Part shown: positions 17,425-25,016 of the stretch, one piece after another
Numbering within the stretch: position 1 is the stretch's first letter
Layout: each line of letters begins with the position of its first letter
From: CAVVNN01 sp963749605
GTDB lineage: Bacteria > Actinomycetota > Thermoleophilia > Solirubrobacterales > 70-9
Direction: 5' to 3'
Length of the DNA stretch: 64,000 nucleotides
Assembly (NCBI GenBank): GCA_963749605.1
Contig: CAVVNN010000004.1
Location: 620,001 to 684,000 of the forward strand
Notes under the pieces: model-generated
Told to the model about the DNA's origin: nothing
Databases searched by the model: none
What the model saw: only the letters and a program-made list of their open reading frames with translations
Translations under genes and position numbers: made by a program

Positions 17425-18378
17425 ATGCCCGAGTTCGAGCGACATGACCTCGACAGCGCCCTGCTCCGCTTCCGGCGGCTGGTGGAGATCTCCGCCGCCG
17501 CCACGGCCCTGCTGATCGTCGTCGGCGGCGTGGTCCGCGTCGGCGACGCCGGCCTGGGCTGCGGCACCGCCGGCAGCGGCCTGAACGGCTGGCCGCTGTG
17601 TCACGGCAGCCTCGTTCCGAGCGCCCACGCGCACACCGTCGTCGAGTACGCGCACCGCTTCCTCGCGGCCGTGGTGGTGGTCCTGCTGGCGGCGGTCCTC
17701 TGGCAGGCCCTGCGTCGCCTGCGCAGCGAGCGCCTGCTCGTCTGCGGGAGCGTCGTCGCCGTGCTGCTCGTGCTCGTGCAGGCAGCGCTCGGGGGGCTGA
17801 CGGTCGAGCATGGCCTGCGGGCCGCACTGGTCGCCGCCCATCTGGGCACCGCGATGCTGCTGCTCGGCACGCTGATTGCGCTCGCCGTGGCGGCCCGCCC
17901 ACGGCGAGCCGTCGCCGCCCCAGCGCGGCGACGTCTGCGCGTCCTCGCGGCAGTGTCCTGTGGACTTCTGCTGGCAACGATGGTGGCCGGCGGCGTGATC
18001 GCCGGAACGGAGTATCTCGGTCTCCCCGGCGGGGAGACCGAGGGCGCGCATCTCGCCTGCGGCAGGGAGTTTCCAACCTGCAACGGCTCGCTTCTGCCCT
18101 ATGGCGAAGGCGAAATGGTCGACATCCAGCTGGTGCACCGCAGCCTGATGCTCGTGGCCGTGGTGGCGATCGCCTTGCTCGCCGTCGCGCAGCGTCGCCG
18201 CCGGCTCGCGGGCCGGCTTCCCCTCGCGATCGGCGCGGTGCTCGCGGCTCAGGTCCTGCTCGGCGCGATGAACGTCTGGTTCGGCGAGCACCCGGGATTG
18301 GTCGCGGCGCACCTGAGCGTGGCTACTCTGCTGTGGGTGCTGGTCGTGGCGGCGGCGGCTTCAACCGCCCTGCCCTGA
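17425..18378 (+). CDS. ctaA: heme A synthase, CtaA/COX15 family (copy 1)
   Basis: 317 residues with about eight TM helices in two pseudo-repeats. The four heme-ligating or catalytic histidines of CtaA all have counterparts: EYAHRFLA, VAAHLGTAML, QLVHRSLML and VAAHLSVATL. Paired cysteines are seen in each half (GLGCGTAG/PLCHG and HLACGREFPTCNG). It converts heme O to heme A for aa3-type oxidases. It is the last gene of the radical SAM-hemY operon and ends before a strong hairpin. A divergent second copy lies at 21392-22363. Confidence 0.88.
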   Translation: MPEFERHDLDSALLRFRRLVEISAAATALLIVVGGVVRVGDAGLGCGTAGSGLNGWPLCHGSLVPSAHAHTVVEYAHRFLAAVVVVLLAAVLWQALRRLRSERLLVCGSVVAVLLVLVQAALGGLTVEHGLRAALVAAHLGTAMLLLGTLIALAVAARPRRAVAAPARRRLRVLAAVSCGLLLATMVAGGVIAGTEYLGLPGGETEGAHLACGREFPTCNGSLLPYGEGEMVDIQLVHRSLMLVAVVAIALLAVAQRRRRLAGRLPLAIGAVLAAQVLLGAMNVWFGEHPGLVAAHLSVATLLWVLVVAAAASTALP

Positions 18379-18423
18379 GGCGTGCTTTGTGCCCCATCCG
18401 GTGGGGCGCGGTCGCAAGACAAG

Positions 18424-18455
18424 CCACAGCCGGCCGCTCGCGCGGCCGGCTGTGG
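18424..18455. terminator. strong bidirectional hairpin terminator
   Basis: CCACAGCCGGCCGC and its exact reverse complement form a 14-bp perfect stem around a TCGC loop, between the convergent ctaA and cupredoxin genes. Confidence 0.8.
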
Positions 18456-18504
18456 TGGAGGAGCCGTGGTTTCCCGGCCCCGGTTGTGATTGTGCGGTTC
18501 AGCC

Positions 18505-19017
18505 TCAGGTGACGGTCACGTGCCCCTTCATGAACCCGTAATGGGTCATCGCCCACGGATCGCAGGGCATCGCGCAGAACCATTCGTAGCTGCCGGCCTT
18601 CTGCGGCGCGTGGAAGGTGAACGTGGTCTTGCTCGGCTTCTCCTCTGAGCCGGCGGCGATTTCCTGATTCGTGCCCAGCTCGGGGGAGGTGAAGCTGTGC
18701 GGCATGTCGTCGTAGTTGTAGACCGTCACGTGCACGACATCGCCCGCCTCGACCGAGAAGTCAGCCGGCAGGAAGGCATCGTGCCACTTGCCATCCGGCC
18801 CTTTCTTGGCCTTCTGCTCGTCCGATTTGACCACCAGCTTCACGTTGTCGGCGCCCTGGGTCTGGGTTCCCGTGCCGCTCGCCGACGCGCTGCCGCTGCT
18901 GTTGCCGCTGCCGCAGGCGCTCAGCGCCACTGCCAAGACCGCGAGCGCGCCGAGGCCGAGAAGCGCGTACCAGCGGGAGCGGATCCGAGAGCCGATCTCA
19001 CCATCTGAATGCTTCAT
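18505..19017 (-). CDS. cupredoxin-domain lipoprotein with a CuA-like Cys-x3-Cys
   Basis: 170 residues. A basic N-terminus and hydrophobic stretch end in the lipobox LSAC, giving a lipid-anchored extracellular protein; a Gly/Ser/Thr linker follows. The cupredoxin fold ends in the copper loop: an upstream His in DMPHSF, then WFCAMPCDPWAM and THYGFM. The two Cys are spaced as in CuA centres, but the following His is seven residues after the second Cys instead of four. It could be an electron carrier or a CuA-type centre. AGGAGG lies at ideal distance from the ATG. The gene follows lysR on the same strand, with a palindromic promoter element between them. Confidence 0.85.
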   Translation of the reverse strand: MKHSDGEIGSRIRSRWYALLGLGALAVLAVALSACGSGNSSGSASASGTGTQTQGADNVKLVVKSDEQKAKKGPDGKWHDAFLPADFSVEAGDVVHVTVYNYDDMPHSFTSPELGTNQEIAAGSEEKPSKTTFTFHAPQKAGSYEWFCAMPCDPWAMTHYGFMKGHVTVT

Positions 19018-19126
19018 CTATTGGTTCCTCCTATGGAGCCCCGATGCGGGGTCATCTCAACAACTGATGCGCCGGACCTTGAAGCCCCAAAGGCAAATGC
19101 GGTAGACCCGAACCCTCTTCGATGGT

Positions 19127-19143
19127 CATAACAGACTGTTATG
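19127..19143. promoter_or_regulatory. 17-bp inverted repeat upstream of the cupredoxin gene
   Basis: CATAACAG-A-CTGTTATG has perfect 8-bp arms and a one-base centre, 110 bp before the cupredoxin start. A 10-bp perfect palindrome, GTAGGCCTAC, sits beside it at 19145-19154. The flanking LysR regulator is an obvious candidate to bind. Confidence 0.65.
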
Positions 19144-19247
19144 GGTAGGCCTACGTCAGCCCTCGACTGCGCGGCAGCGATCGCGTCAGATCGCCCGCTG
19201 GACGGGTAGGTGCCGCGGCAACGTCTGCGGTCCCGGGATGAGAGCGG

Positions 19248-20216
19248 CTATGCCGGCGGCAGCTTCGGGACTTCGAGCAAGTCGCGTACCAGGGAGCGGG
19301 CTCGACGGGGCAGGCTCCCCTCCGCGCTGTGGATGAGCACGAAGCGACGGTGGAAGCGCAGGTTGCCGACCCGGCGCGTCACCAGCGCCGACTCCCCCGA
19401 CAGCGGCAGCGCCAAGCAGGAGAGCAGGACCGGCGCTCCCTCGGAGATCGCGGTTTCCATCGCCGCGGTCGTACTGCCTATCTCCGCGAGGGGCGGCGCC
19501 AGCGATAGGCCCAGCGTCTCGATCCGCTTGCTCACAGCACGGCGACTGTCGGCGCCGGGATCGCGCATGATCATCCGTGTTGAGACGAACTCGGCGAGCT
19601 CGATCCGCCCCACCGCCGCCCAGGGGTGGGTCTCGGGCACCGCGACGACGATCTCGTCTCCGCAGAAAGGCGCTTCGCACAGACCTGTCGCCTGCGCATC
19701 CGACGGTTCGGCCGCGCTGATGCCTAGATCGGCCCGTCCCTCGAGCACCAATGCCCGCACCGCGCTGGAGTTGGCGACCGAGAGCTCCACCGAGAGATGG
19801 TGCTCGTGCCGGCCCCCCAGGTCCACCAGCATCGGAGGCAGCACGAACTCGGCCATCGTCGGGCTTGCCGCCAGTCGCACCGGCGCCGGGTCGGGGGCGA
19901 GCCCGCCCATCAGCGCCTCGACCCTCTCCGCCTCCGCCAGTAGGCGCCGCGAGGCTGCGTAGAGCCGTTCGCCTGCCGGCGTCGGCGAGACTCCGCGAGG
20001 AGACCGCTCCAGCAGGTGAGAGCCGGACAGCTGCTCCAGTCCACGCAGCCGCTTCGAGAGCGCCGGCTGGCTGACCCGCGACAGCCGCGCCGCCTTCCCG
20101 ATGCTGCCCAGGTCGATCGCTGCGCAGAACGCTCGCAGTTCGGCCAGCTCAGGGGGGCGTACGGGCTTGACCCCCGTCGTGCGAGCGGTCATGGTCTCTC
20201 GTCCGGCTTCCGTCAT
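19248..20216 (-). CDS. LysR-family transcriptional regulator
   Basis: 322 residues from the Met at 20216, which follows GGTGAGG; upstream Met at 20258 and internal Met at 20192 are alternatives. The N-terminal winged helix reads LRAFCAAIDLGSIGKAARLS then RVSQPALSKRLRGLEQ, the LysR signature. The rest is a periplasmic-binding-protein-like effector domain. The promoter region contains the 16-bp palindrome shared with the radical SAM operon and an AAGGGCA/TGCCCTT inverted repeat at 20282-20299. The likely target is the downstream cupredoxin gene. Confidence 0.92.
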   Translation of the reverse strand: MTEAGRETMTARTTGVKPVRPPELAELRAFCAAIDLGSIGKAARLSRVSQPALSKRLRGLEQLSGSHLLERSPRGVSPTPAGERLYAASRRLLAEAERVEALMGGLAPDPAPVRLAASPTMAEFVLPPMLVDLGGRHEHHLSVELSVANSSAVRALVLEGRADLGISAAEPSDAQATGLCEAPFCGDEIVVAVPETHPWAAVGRIELAEFVSTRMIMRDPGADSRRAVSKRIETLGLSLAPPLAEIGSTTAAMETAISEGAPVLLSCLALPLSGESALVTRRVGNLRFHRRFVLIHSAEGSLPRRARSLVRDLLEVPKLPPA

Positions 20217-20303
20217 TGCCTCACCTACCAAGGCCAGTTTGCGCTTCGCAAGCCGCATCCGATCTGCGCCAGTCGTGTGCGAAGGGCATGGGTGCCCTTT
20301 GGC

Positions 20304-20319
20304 ATTAGGGTACCCTAAT
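20304..20319. promoter_or_regulatory. 16-bp perfect palindrome, shared operator (copy 2)
   Basis: ATTAGGGTACCCTAAT contains the same 14-bp core as the site at 14706-14719. It lies 85-110 bp upstream of the lysR start and 139 bp upstream of the small membrane gene on the other strand, so it may control either. Confidence 0.75.
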
Positions 20320-20407
20320 TAAACGCCTTCGACGGCGAGCCGTTTCGACGACGATCGCGAAGTCGCTGCTGCTTCTCGACCAGGTCAAGCTGTGGTCCTA
20401 CACACTG

Positions 20408-20437
20408 ATGACGCGGTCGAGCATGACGCGGTCGAGC
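20408..20437. repeat. tandem repeat of a 15-bp unit
   Basis: ATGACGCGGTCGAGC occurs twice in immediate succession just upstream of the 56-residue membrane gene. It may be a duplication or a regulatory repeat. Confidence 0.7.
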
Positions 20438-20457
20438 GGTTTGGCGGAGAATGAACA

Positions 20458-20628
20458 ATGAGGATTTCCGAGGAGGCGGCCTTTCGCTGGGTGGTGATCG
20501 TCGGGGTCGCGGCTGCGTCGGTGATCGCCTTGACGTTGATTGCGCGGCCGCTGGTCGGAGCGATTTGGGGGCTGGTGTTGGTCTGTGCCGGGGCCCTGTA
20601 CGCATACCGCTGGTACAAGAGCCGTTAG
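20458..20628 (+). CDS. small two-helix membrane protein
   Basis: A 56-residue protein starting MRISEEAAFRW, with two hydrophobic segments (about 12-29 and 33-49) and a basic C-terminus (YRWYKSR). GGCGGAG lies about 10 bases before the ATG. The hydrophobic pattern, positive-inside tail and good GC3 make it likely to be a genuine gene. Its last bases overlap the stop of the membrane gene on the other strand. Function is unknown. Confidence 0.65.
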   Translation: MRISEEAAFRWVVIVGVAAASVIALTLIARPLVGAIWGLVLVCAGALYAYRWYKSR

Positions 20629-21380
20629 CGGCGACCGCGGATCTCCAGGGCCGCCAGCGTGAGGGCGACCGGGACGGTTGCGGGCAGCTCGTTGACGACG
20701 AAGAAGAGGAGATCGAAGGCCAGCGCCAGAATCGCGGTGAGGGAAGCTGCGGTGAGCTGGAGGCGGCGGTTGCGGGATAGGAGGGCGCCCAACGCGGCGG
20801 CGATGAAGAGATCGCCGAAGCCCATCGCGGCAGAGCCGAAGGAGACGAACTGGAGGCGGGGGAGTCCACCGGGGGAGACGGCGTTGAGGACGGCATTGGG
20901 ACCCTGGAGGAGGTCGGCCGCGACCAGCCAGGTGTCGATTGCGGCCATCGCGTAGATCCCCAGCTTCAGCCATTTGGCGGGGACGACGCAGGCGAGCAGC
21001 CAGCCGAGGCTGACGCAGGCCAGGGCGGAGAGGGCCAGGGCGGACGCCTGACCCGTGAGCGAGCCCTGAAAGGCCCAGGCGAGAGCGAAGAGGGGAACGA
21101 CGAGCGCGCCGAAGGCGGGCCTTCCTCCGTGAGCCAGCAGGGCGAGCGCCACGGCCGCCAACGGCGGTACCGCGACGAGCGCCAGGTAGGTGAGCGCGTG
21201 CGCAAAGGCCGGGTCGAGCGCGATCGCCGCGATTGCGATTGCTATCGGCCCGGGCAGCGCCAGCGCCCACCAGCGGCTGCGCAGGCCGGCGAGAGTGGGC
21301 CACGCCGCTGGCCTCGGGGCGGCGACCAGCGCCGCCTGGACGAGGCTGAGGACGCCGATTGAGAGGGCGAAGGGAAGCAT
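20625..21380 (-). CDS. polytopic membrane protein of unknown function at the end of the oxidase-like operon
   Basis: 251 residues from MLPFALSIG, almost entirely hydrophobic with about eight predicted TM helices (for example PIAIAIAAIALDPAFAHAL and LAWAFQGSLTGQA). No catalytic motif is recognised. It starts 11 bp after the ctaA stop on the same strand and so is probably co-transcribed with the heme and oxidase genes. Longer frames from 21866 run through ctaA and are not real. Confidence 0.75.
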   Translation of the reverse strand: MLPFALSIGVLSLVQAALVAAPRPAAWPTLAGLRSRWWALALPGPIAIAIAAIALDPAFAHALTYLALVAVPPLAAVALALLAHGGRPAFGALVVPLFALAWAFQGSLTGQASALALSALACVSLGWLLACVVPAKWLKLGIYAMAAIDTWLVAADLLQGPNAVLNAVSPGGLPRLQFVSFGSAAMGFGDLFIAAALGALLSRNRRLQLTAASLTAILALAFDLLFFVVNELPATVPVALTLAALEIRGRR

Positions 21381-21391
21381 CGGCGCGGGGC

Positions 21392-22363
21392 TTACGCCCG
21401 CACGCTCAACTCGCCCGGAGCGAGTGTCTCCGCCGTCGGCGCGGCTGCGCCGCTGGGCTCGAGCCGGCCCGCCGCGGCGACGGTCCACAGCATCGCCAGC
21501 CAGGTGACTGTGGCGAGCGCGACGTGGACCCAGACGATCTCCGTGGGCAGCTTCAGCAGCCACTGGACGCCCCCCACGACGCCCTGCAGGGCGAGCAGGC
21601 CGATCACAGCGGTCAGGGGCCCCGCGGCGCGGCGATCGCCTCCCTCGCGGCGCAGCAGGAACCAGACGCCGATCGCGGCGAGGCCGAACACCGTCGCGAC
21701 CGCCGCGTGACGCTGGACGACCCATTCCAGCGTCTTCGTCCCCTCGAAGGTGAAACGGTGAACGAGCTGGCCGGCGTGGGCCCCGGCGTGGGGGCCCGAA
21801 GCAGTTGCGACCGTACCGGCGGCGATCGTCAGCTGGCCGATCGGGATCAGCCCACGTACCGCCCACACGCCGAGCCGGTCGGTCGAGCGGCGTCGCTCCC
21901 AGGACTCATAGCGTGAGCACCAGGCCAGTGCGAAGGCCGCATCCAGGAGCACCATCGAGAGGATGAAGTGGAGCATCACCAGGCCGGGGGCGAGGTGGTA
22001 CTTGACGACCAGGGCGCCGAGGATCGCCTGGGCGATCACCCCGAGCGGCAGCAGCGCCCCGAACAGGGCAAGATGCCAGCGATAGGGCCGCCGAAAGAAC
22101 GCCAGGACGCTGGCGGCAATCACCGCGACGCCGACGAACCCGGTCAGGACCCGGTTGCCGTACTCGATCACCGCGTGCGAGTCGAGTGGCGGCACGGTCT
22201 GGCCGTAGCACTTGGGCCAGTCCGGGCAACCGAGCCCGGAACCGGTCAGCCGCACACCGGCGCCGGTGAAGACGATCAGCGAGAGCGCCACGAGCGCCAT
22301 CAGGGTCACCTGCGCGTAGCGCTGCGGCGAGATCTCGAAGCGGTCTCTCAGTCGGTCCCGCAT
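21392..22363 (-). CDS. ctaA: heme A synthase, CtaA/COX15 family (copy 2)
   Basis: 323 residues, about eight TM helices. The first half has GSGLGCPDWPKCYG, a Cys pair typical of bacterial CtaA, and IEYGNRVLTG, where Asn replaces the His seen in copy 1. From memory, EF/EYGNR is common in actinobacterial CtaA, so this need not mean inactivity. The other histidines are visible in VMLHFILSM, VVQRHAAVA and VWVHVALAT. It lies in the oxidase-like operon, downstream of cytochrome c, and is only distantly similar to the copy at 17425. Confidence 0.88.
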   Translation of the reverse strand: MRDRLRDRFEISPQRYAQVTLMALVALSLIVFTGAGVRLTGSGLGCPDWPKCYGQTVPPLDSHAVIEYGNRVLTGFVGVAVIAASVLAFFRRPYRWHLALFGALLPLGVIAQAILGALVVKYHLAPGLVMLHFILSMVLLDAAFALAWCSRYESWERRRSTDRLGVWAVRGLIPIGQLTIAAGTVATASGPHAGAHAGQLVHRFTFEGTKTLEWVVQRHAAVATVFGLAAIGVWFLLRREGGDRRAAGPLTAVIGLLALQGVVGGVQWLLKLPTEIVWVHVALATVTWLAMLWTVAAAGRLEPSGAAAPTAETLAPGELSVRA

Positions 22364-22404
22364 CCAGGTGATGATGCCAACGGCCGCGCCTGGCCGCCGG
22401 GGCC

Positions 22405-23118
22405 TCAGCCGCCCTTGCTCTTCGAGCCGCCGCCCGACTTGCCCTTGGAGGTCGATTCGAGCAGGTATTCGACCAGCTGTTCGATTTCGTTCGGCTTGAT
22501 CGTCGCGGAGAAGTTCTGGGGCATCACGTTCGCCATGTAGCCCTTGGCGATGTGGGCGTTGGGGTCGACGATCGATTCCTTGACTATCGCCGCGCTCTGG
22601 CCGGGCAGGACTTCGTCGAGGTTGGGACCGGTCACGCCGCCCGCCCCGGCGGCGGCAAGGGTGTGGCAGGTGCCGCAGCCGTTGCTGGCGAAGACCTGCG
22701 CGCCCTGCCCCCCGGGCGCCTTTGGCGGAGCAGCGCCGGGGACCCCGGCGTAGAGCCCCACGTAGGCGGCGACGTCCTCCAGGTCCTGGCCGCTGACGAC
22801 GTCCGCCGGCATCGAGACCGCCGGGTCGCTGTTGCTCGGGCGGGGGAACTCCACCTGAGCCTTGACGATTCCTTCGATCGTCGCGCCGGTCTCCCCGGCC
22901 GCCCGCGCCGAGGCGAAGGCATCGTCGAGGTTGGGGCCGATCTGTGCGGTTGTGCCGGCCTGGGCGAGCGTGTGGCAGACGCCGCATTTCTGTTCGAACA
23001 GAACCCGGCCGCGAGTCGTGTCCGCGGTGCTCGTGCCGCAGCCGGATGCGGCAGCGACGACCGCGGCAAGGGTGGCGAGGACGAGCAGCGGGCGGATGAG
23101 GTTCACGGGTCTGGGCAT
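22405..23118 (-). CDS. diheme cytochrome c lipoprotein
   Basis: 237 residues. The N-terminal signal ends in AAASGC, a likely lipobox. There are two cytochrome c domains with intact CxxCH motifs: CGVCHTLAQAG and CGTCHTLAAAG. Candidate axial Met residues are in VSMPADVV and ANVMPQNF. It is an extracytoplasmic membrane-anchored electron carrier. It lies between the divergent CBS gene and ctaA copy 2 in the oxidase-like operon. Unlike the neighbouring oxidase subunits its cofactor motifs are complete. The tail is Gly/Ser/Lys-rich. Confidence 0.92.
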   Translation of the reverse strand: MPRPVNLIRPLLVLATLAAVVAAASGCGTSTADTTRGRVLFEQKCGVCHTLAQAGTTAQIGPNLDDAFASARAAGETGATIEGIVKAQVEFPRPSNSDPAVSMPADVVSGQDLEDVAAYVGLYAGVPGAAPPKAPGGQGAQVFASNGCGTCHTLAAAGAGGVTGPNLDEVLPGQSAAIVKESIVDPNAHIAKGYMANVMPQNFSATIKPNEIEQLVEYLLESTSKGKSGGGSKSKGG

Positions 23119-23244
23119 ACGGCGCGAAGGGCGCCGGAGTCTATATGGAGGAGGCACGGAGAAGCGGCTTGTCGAACGCCCTTCTGGGTGTAGCCTTGAG
23201 GCGATTCGCACGATCTCTGAAACCAGCGAACGAGAGGGCGGAAC

Positions 23245-23646
23245 ATGCAGGTGAGGGAAGGGATGACGGAGGTGGTCCTGGCTGTCGGACCGTCGCATAC
23301 GCTGCGAGAGGCGGCTCGGAAGATGGTCGAGAAGGGGACGGGCGCGGCGCTGGTCACCGACACCGAGTCGCCTGTGCCGCGGATCATCACCGAGCGCGAC
23401 GTCCTCGTCTCGATCGGCAACGGCCAGGACCCCGACGTCGAGCGGGTTGCCGATCACATGAGCGACAGCGTCATCACCGCCTCTCCCGACTGGAGTCTCG
23501 AGCATGCGGCTGCGGAGATGTCGCGCCGCAGTGTCCGCCACCTGATCGTCTTCGAGGACGCCGAGCTGGTCGGTGTCCTCTCGATGCGCGACATCGTTCG
23601 TGTCTGGACCAGCGAGGGCGCCACCTCCGGGATGACCCCCGGCTGA
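23245..23646 (+). CDS. tandem CBS-domain protein
   Basis: 133 residues forming one Bateman module: CBS 1 at about 1-60 (VGPSHTLREAARKMVEKGTG and PRIITERDVLVSIG) and CBS 2 at about 70-125 (SPDWSLEHAAAEMSRRSVRH and GVLSMRDIVRVW). Such stand-alone pairs usually bind adenine nucleotides and sense energy state. It lies on the plus strand, splitting the minus-strand oxidase-like cluster, with its promoter divergent from cytochrome c. CBS proteins are common in DosR-type regulons. Confidence 0.92.
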   Translation: MQVREGMTEVVLAVGPSHTLREAARKMVEKGTGAALVTDTESPVPRIITERDVLVSIGNGQDPDVERVADHMSDSVITASPDWSLEHAAAEMSRRSVRHLIVFEDAELVGVLSMRDIVRVWTSEGATSGMTPG

Positions 23647-23661
23647 GCCTGTCTCAGGACG

Positions 23662-23952
23662 TCAGGAAGGTGGAGACTCGATCGTCTCGACCGGGAGCAC
23701 GCCACCGCGGACGCGCTGCTTGCGTGGCAGCCGGAAGTGGTCGCGGATCGCTCCGCGGACGAGGTTGCGGAAGGCGCCGATGAAGAAGACCGCGCCGGCG
23801 ATCGCGTAGATCCAGGCGGGGAAGATGAATCCGTTCGCGAAGATGCCGCAGGCGAGCCCGGTCGTGGCCAGGGCGAGGAAGGCGGGGGCCCAGGAGGGGC
23901 GCGGCGTGTAGACCAGCTCACCGGGCTCGGGGATGTTGCGGTGCTCGCTCAT
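23662..23952 (-). CDS. two-helix membrane protein, probable oxidase subunit IV-like
   Basis: 96 residues from MSEHRNIPEPGELVY. Two TM helices (about 22-43 and 47-63) are followed by a basic tail. Size, position beside ctaB and topology resemble the small actinobacterial cytochrome oxidase subunit IV, but similarity is weak enough that this is an inference. It is 13 bp downstream of the 37-residue membrane gene. Confidence 0.7.
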   Translation of the reverse strand: MSEHRNIPEPGELVYTPRPSWAPAFLALATTGLACGIFANGFIFPAWIYAIAGAVFFIGAFRNLVRGAIRDHFRLPRKQRVRGGVLPVETIESPPS

Positions 23953-23965
23953 GGACTCACAAAGC

Positions 23966-24079
23966 TCATTGTGCGATGTAGAGCAGGGCGACGACGAAGG
24001 AGAGGGCGAAGACCGCCGCGGCAAAGCCGCCGGCCACCAGACCCCCGACCATGTTGCGCCTTGCGGTCTCGCGATCCAC
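23966..24079 (-). CDS. 37-residue single-helix membrane protein in the oxidase-like operon
   Basis: From the GTG at 24079 it reads VDRETARRN, then one TM helix (about residues 10-34) ending ALLYIAQ. It sits between ctaB and the subunit IV-like gene, a common place for tiny oxidase subunits. GTG start and short length lower certainty, but coding position and the charged/hydrophobic layout support it. Confidence 0.6.
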   Translation of the reverse strand: MDRETARRNMVGGLVAGGFAAAVFALSFVVALLYIAQ

Positions 24080-24117
24080 GGTCGGATTTCTATCAGGGTC
24101 TCGGGACCGAGCGGCGC

Positions 24118-25011
24118 TCAGACGTGGGCGTCGACGGCCATCGCGAAGAAGAGGACGGCCAGGTAGGCGAGCGAGTAGAGGTAGGTGCGCAGGGCCCAGC
24201 GCCGGTCGGCGCTGCGCAGGAGGCTTACCGCGCAGTAGATGAAGCCGGCGCCCAGGGTCATCGAGGCGACCAGGTAGGGGATGCCGAAGCCGCCGGCGCA
24301 GAAGGGCAGCTGGGTCACCGCGTAGAGCAGGATCGTGTAGAGGAGGATCTGGCGGCGAGTCTCCGCCTCGCCGCGGACCACCGGCAGCATCGGGATGCCC
24401 GCCTTCGCGTACTCGTCCTTCATCAGCAGCGAGAGCGCCCAGAAGTGAGGCGGGGTCCAGAAGAAGACGGTCGCGAAGAGGTAGAGGGCGGTGCCGTCGA
24501 TCCCGCCCGTGACCGCCGCCCAGGCAACCAGTGGCGGCACCGCCCCGGCGGCGCCGCCGATAACGATGTTCTGCGGCGTCGTGCGCTTCAGCCACAGCGT
24601 GTAGACGCAAACGTAGCCGAGCAAGCCGGAGAGCGAGAGCACGGCCGCCAGTGGGTTCACGGCGAGCGCCAGCAGGGCGAACGAGGCGCAGCCGAGCAGC
24701 ACCCCGAAGGCGAGCCCCGCCGCGGGTGAGATGCGGCCGCTTGCAACCGGGCGCTCGGCGGTGCGGGCCATCGTGCGGTCGATGTCGCGATCGACGACGT
24801 GGTTGATCGCCCCGGCGCCGCCGGCCGAGAGGGCGCCGCCCAGGCAGGTGAGGAAGACCAGCTCGATCGAGGGGTCGCCCGCCACGTACATCGTCGTCAC
24901 CGTCGTGAACAGCAGCAGCGATTGCACCTTCGGCTTGGTCAGCGTCAGGTAGTCGCGGATGGCGGTGAGTGCCGCCGGCCGCCGGGAGACCGCCGCCGCA
25001 GTGACTTCCAT
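24118..25011 (-). CDS. ctaB: protoheme IX farnesyltransferase (heme O synthase)
   Basis: 297 residues of the UbiA prenyltransferase superfamily, about nine TM helices. The first Asp-rich motif is NHVVDRDIDRTMART; the second region has KDEYAKAGIPMLPV. The N-terminal DYLTLTKPKVQSLLLFTTV is characteristic of CtaB/CyoE. It attaches farnesyl to protoheme to give heme O, the substrate of CtaA. It starts 5 bp after the oxidase subunit I-like stop. Motifs are intact. Confidence 0.94.
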   Translation of the reverse strand: MEVTAAAVSRRPAALTAIRDYLTLTKPKVQSLLLFTTVTTMYVAGDPSIELVFLTCLGGALSAGGAGAINHVVDRDIDRTMARTAERPVASGRISPAAGLAFGVLLGCASFALLALAVNPLAAVLSLSGLLGYVCVYTLWLKRTTPQNIVIGGAAGAVPPLVAWAAVTGGIDGTALYLFATVFFWTPPHFWALSLLMKDEYAKAGIPMLPVVRGEAETRRQILLYTILLYAVTQLPFCAGGFGIPYLVASMTLGAGFIYCAVSLLRSADRRWALRTYLYSLAYLAVLFFAMAVDAHV

Positions 25012-25016
25012 CGCGG

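Noticed and set aside
21392..22363. CtaA copy 2 as inactive because Asn replaces a His in EYGNR
   Set aside because: As I recall, this variant is common in actinobacterial CtaA, and the other key residues are present.
23646..23662. CTGAG-CCTGT-CTCAG as a terminator
   Set aside because: A five-pair stem without a T-tract is too weak to support.
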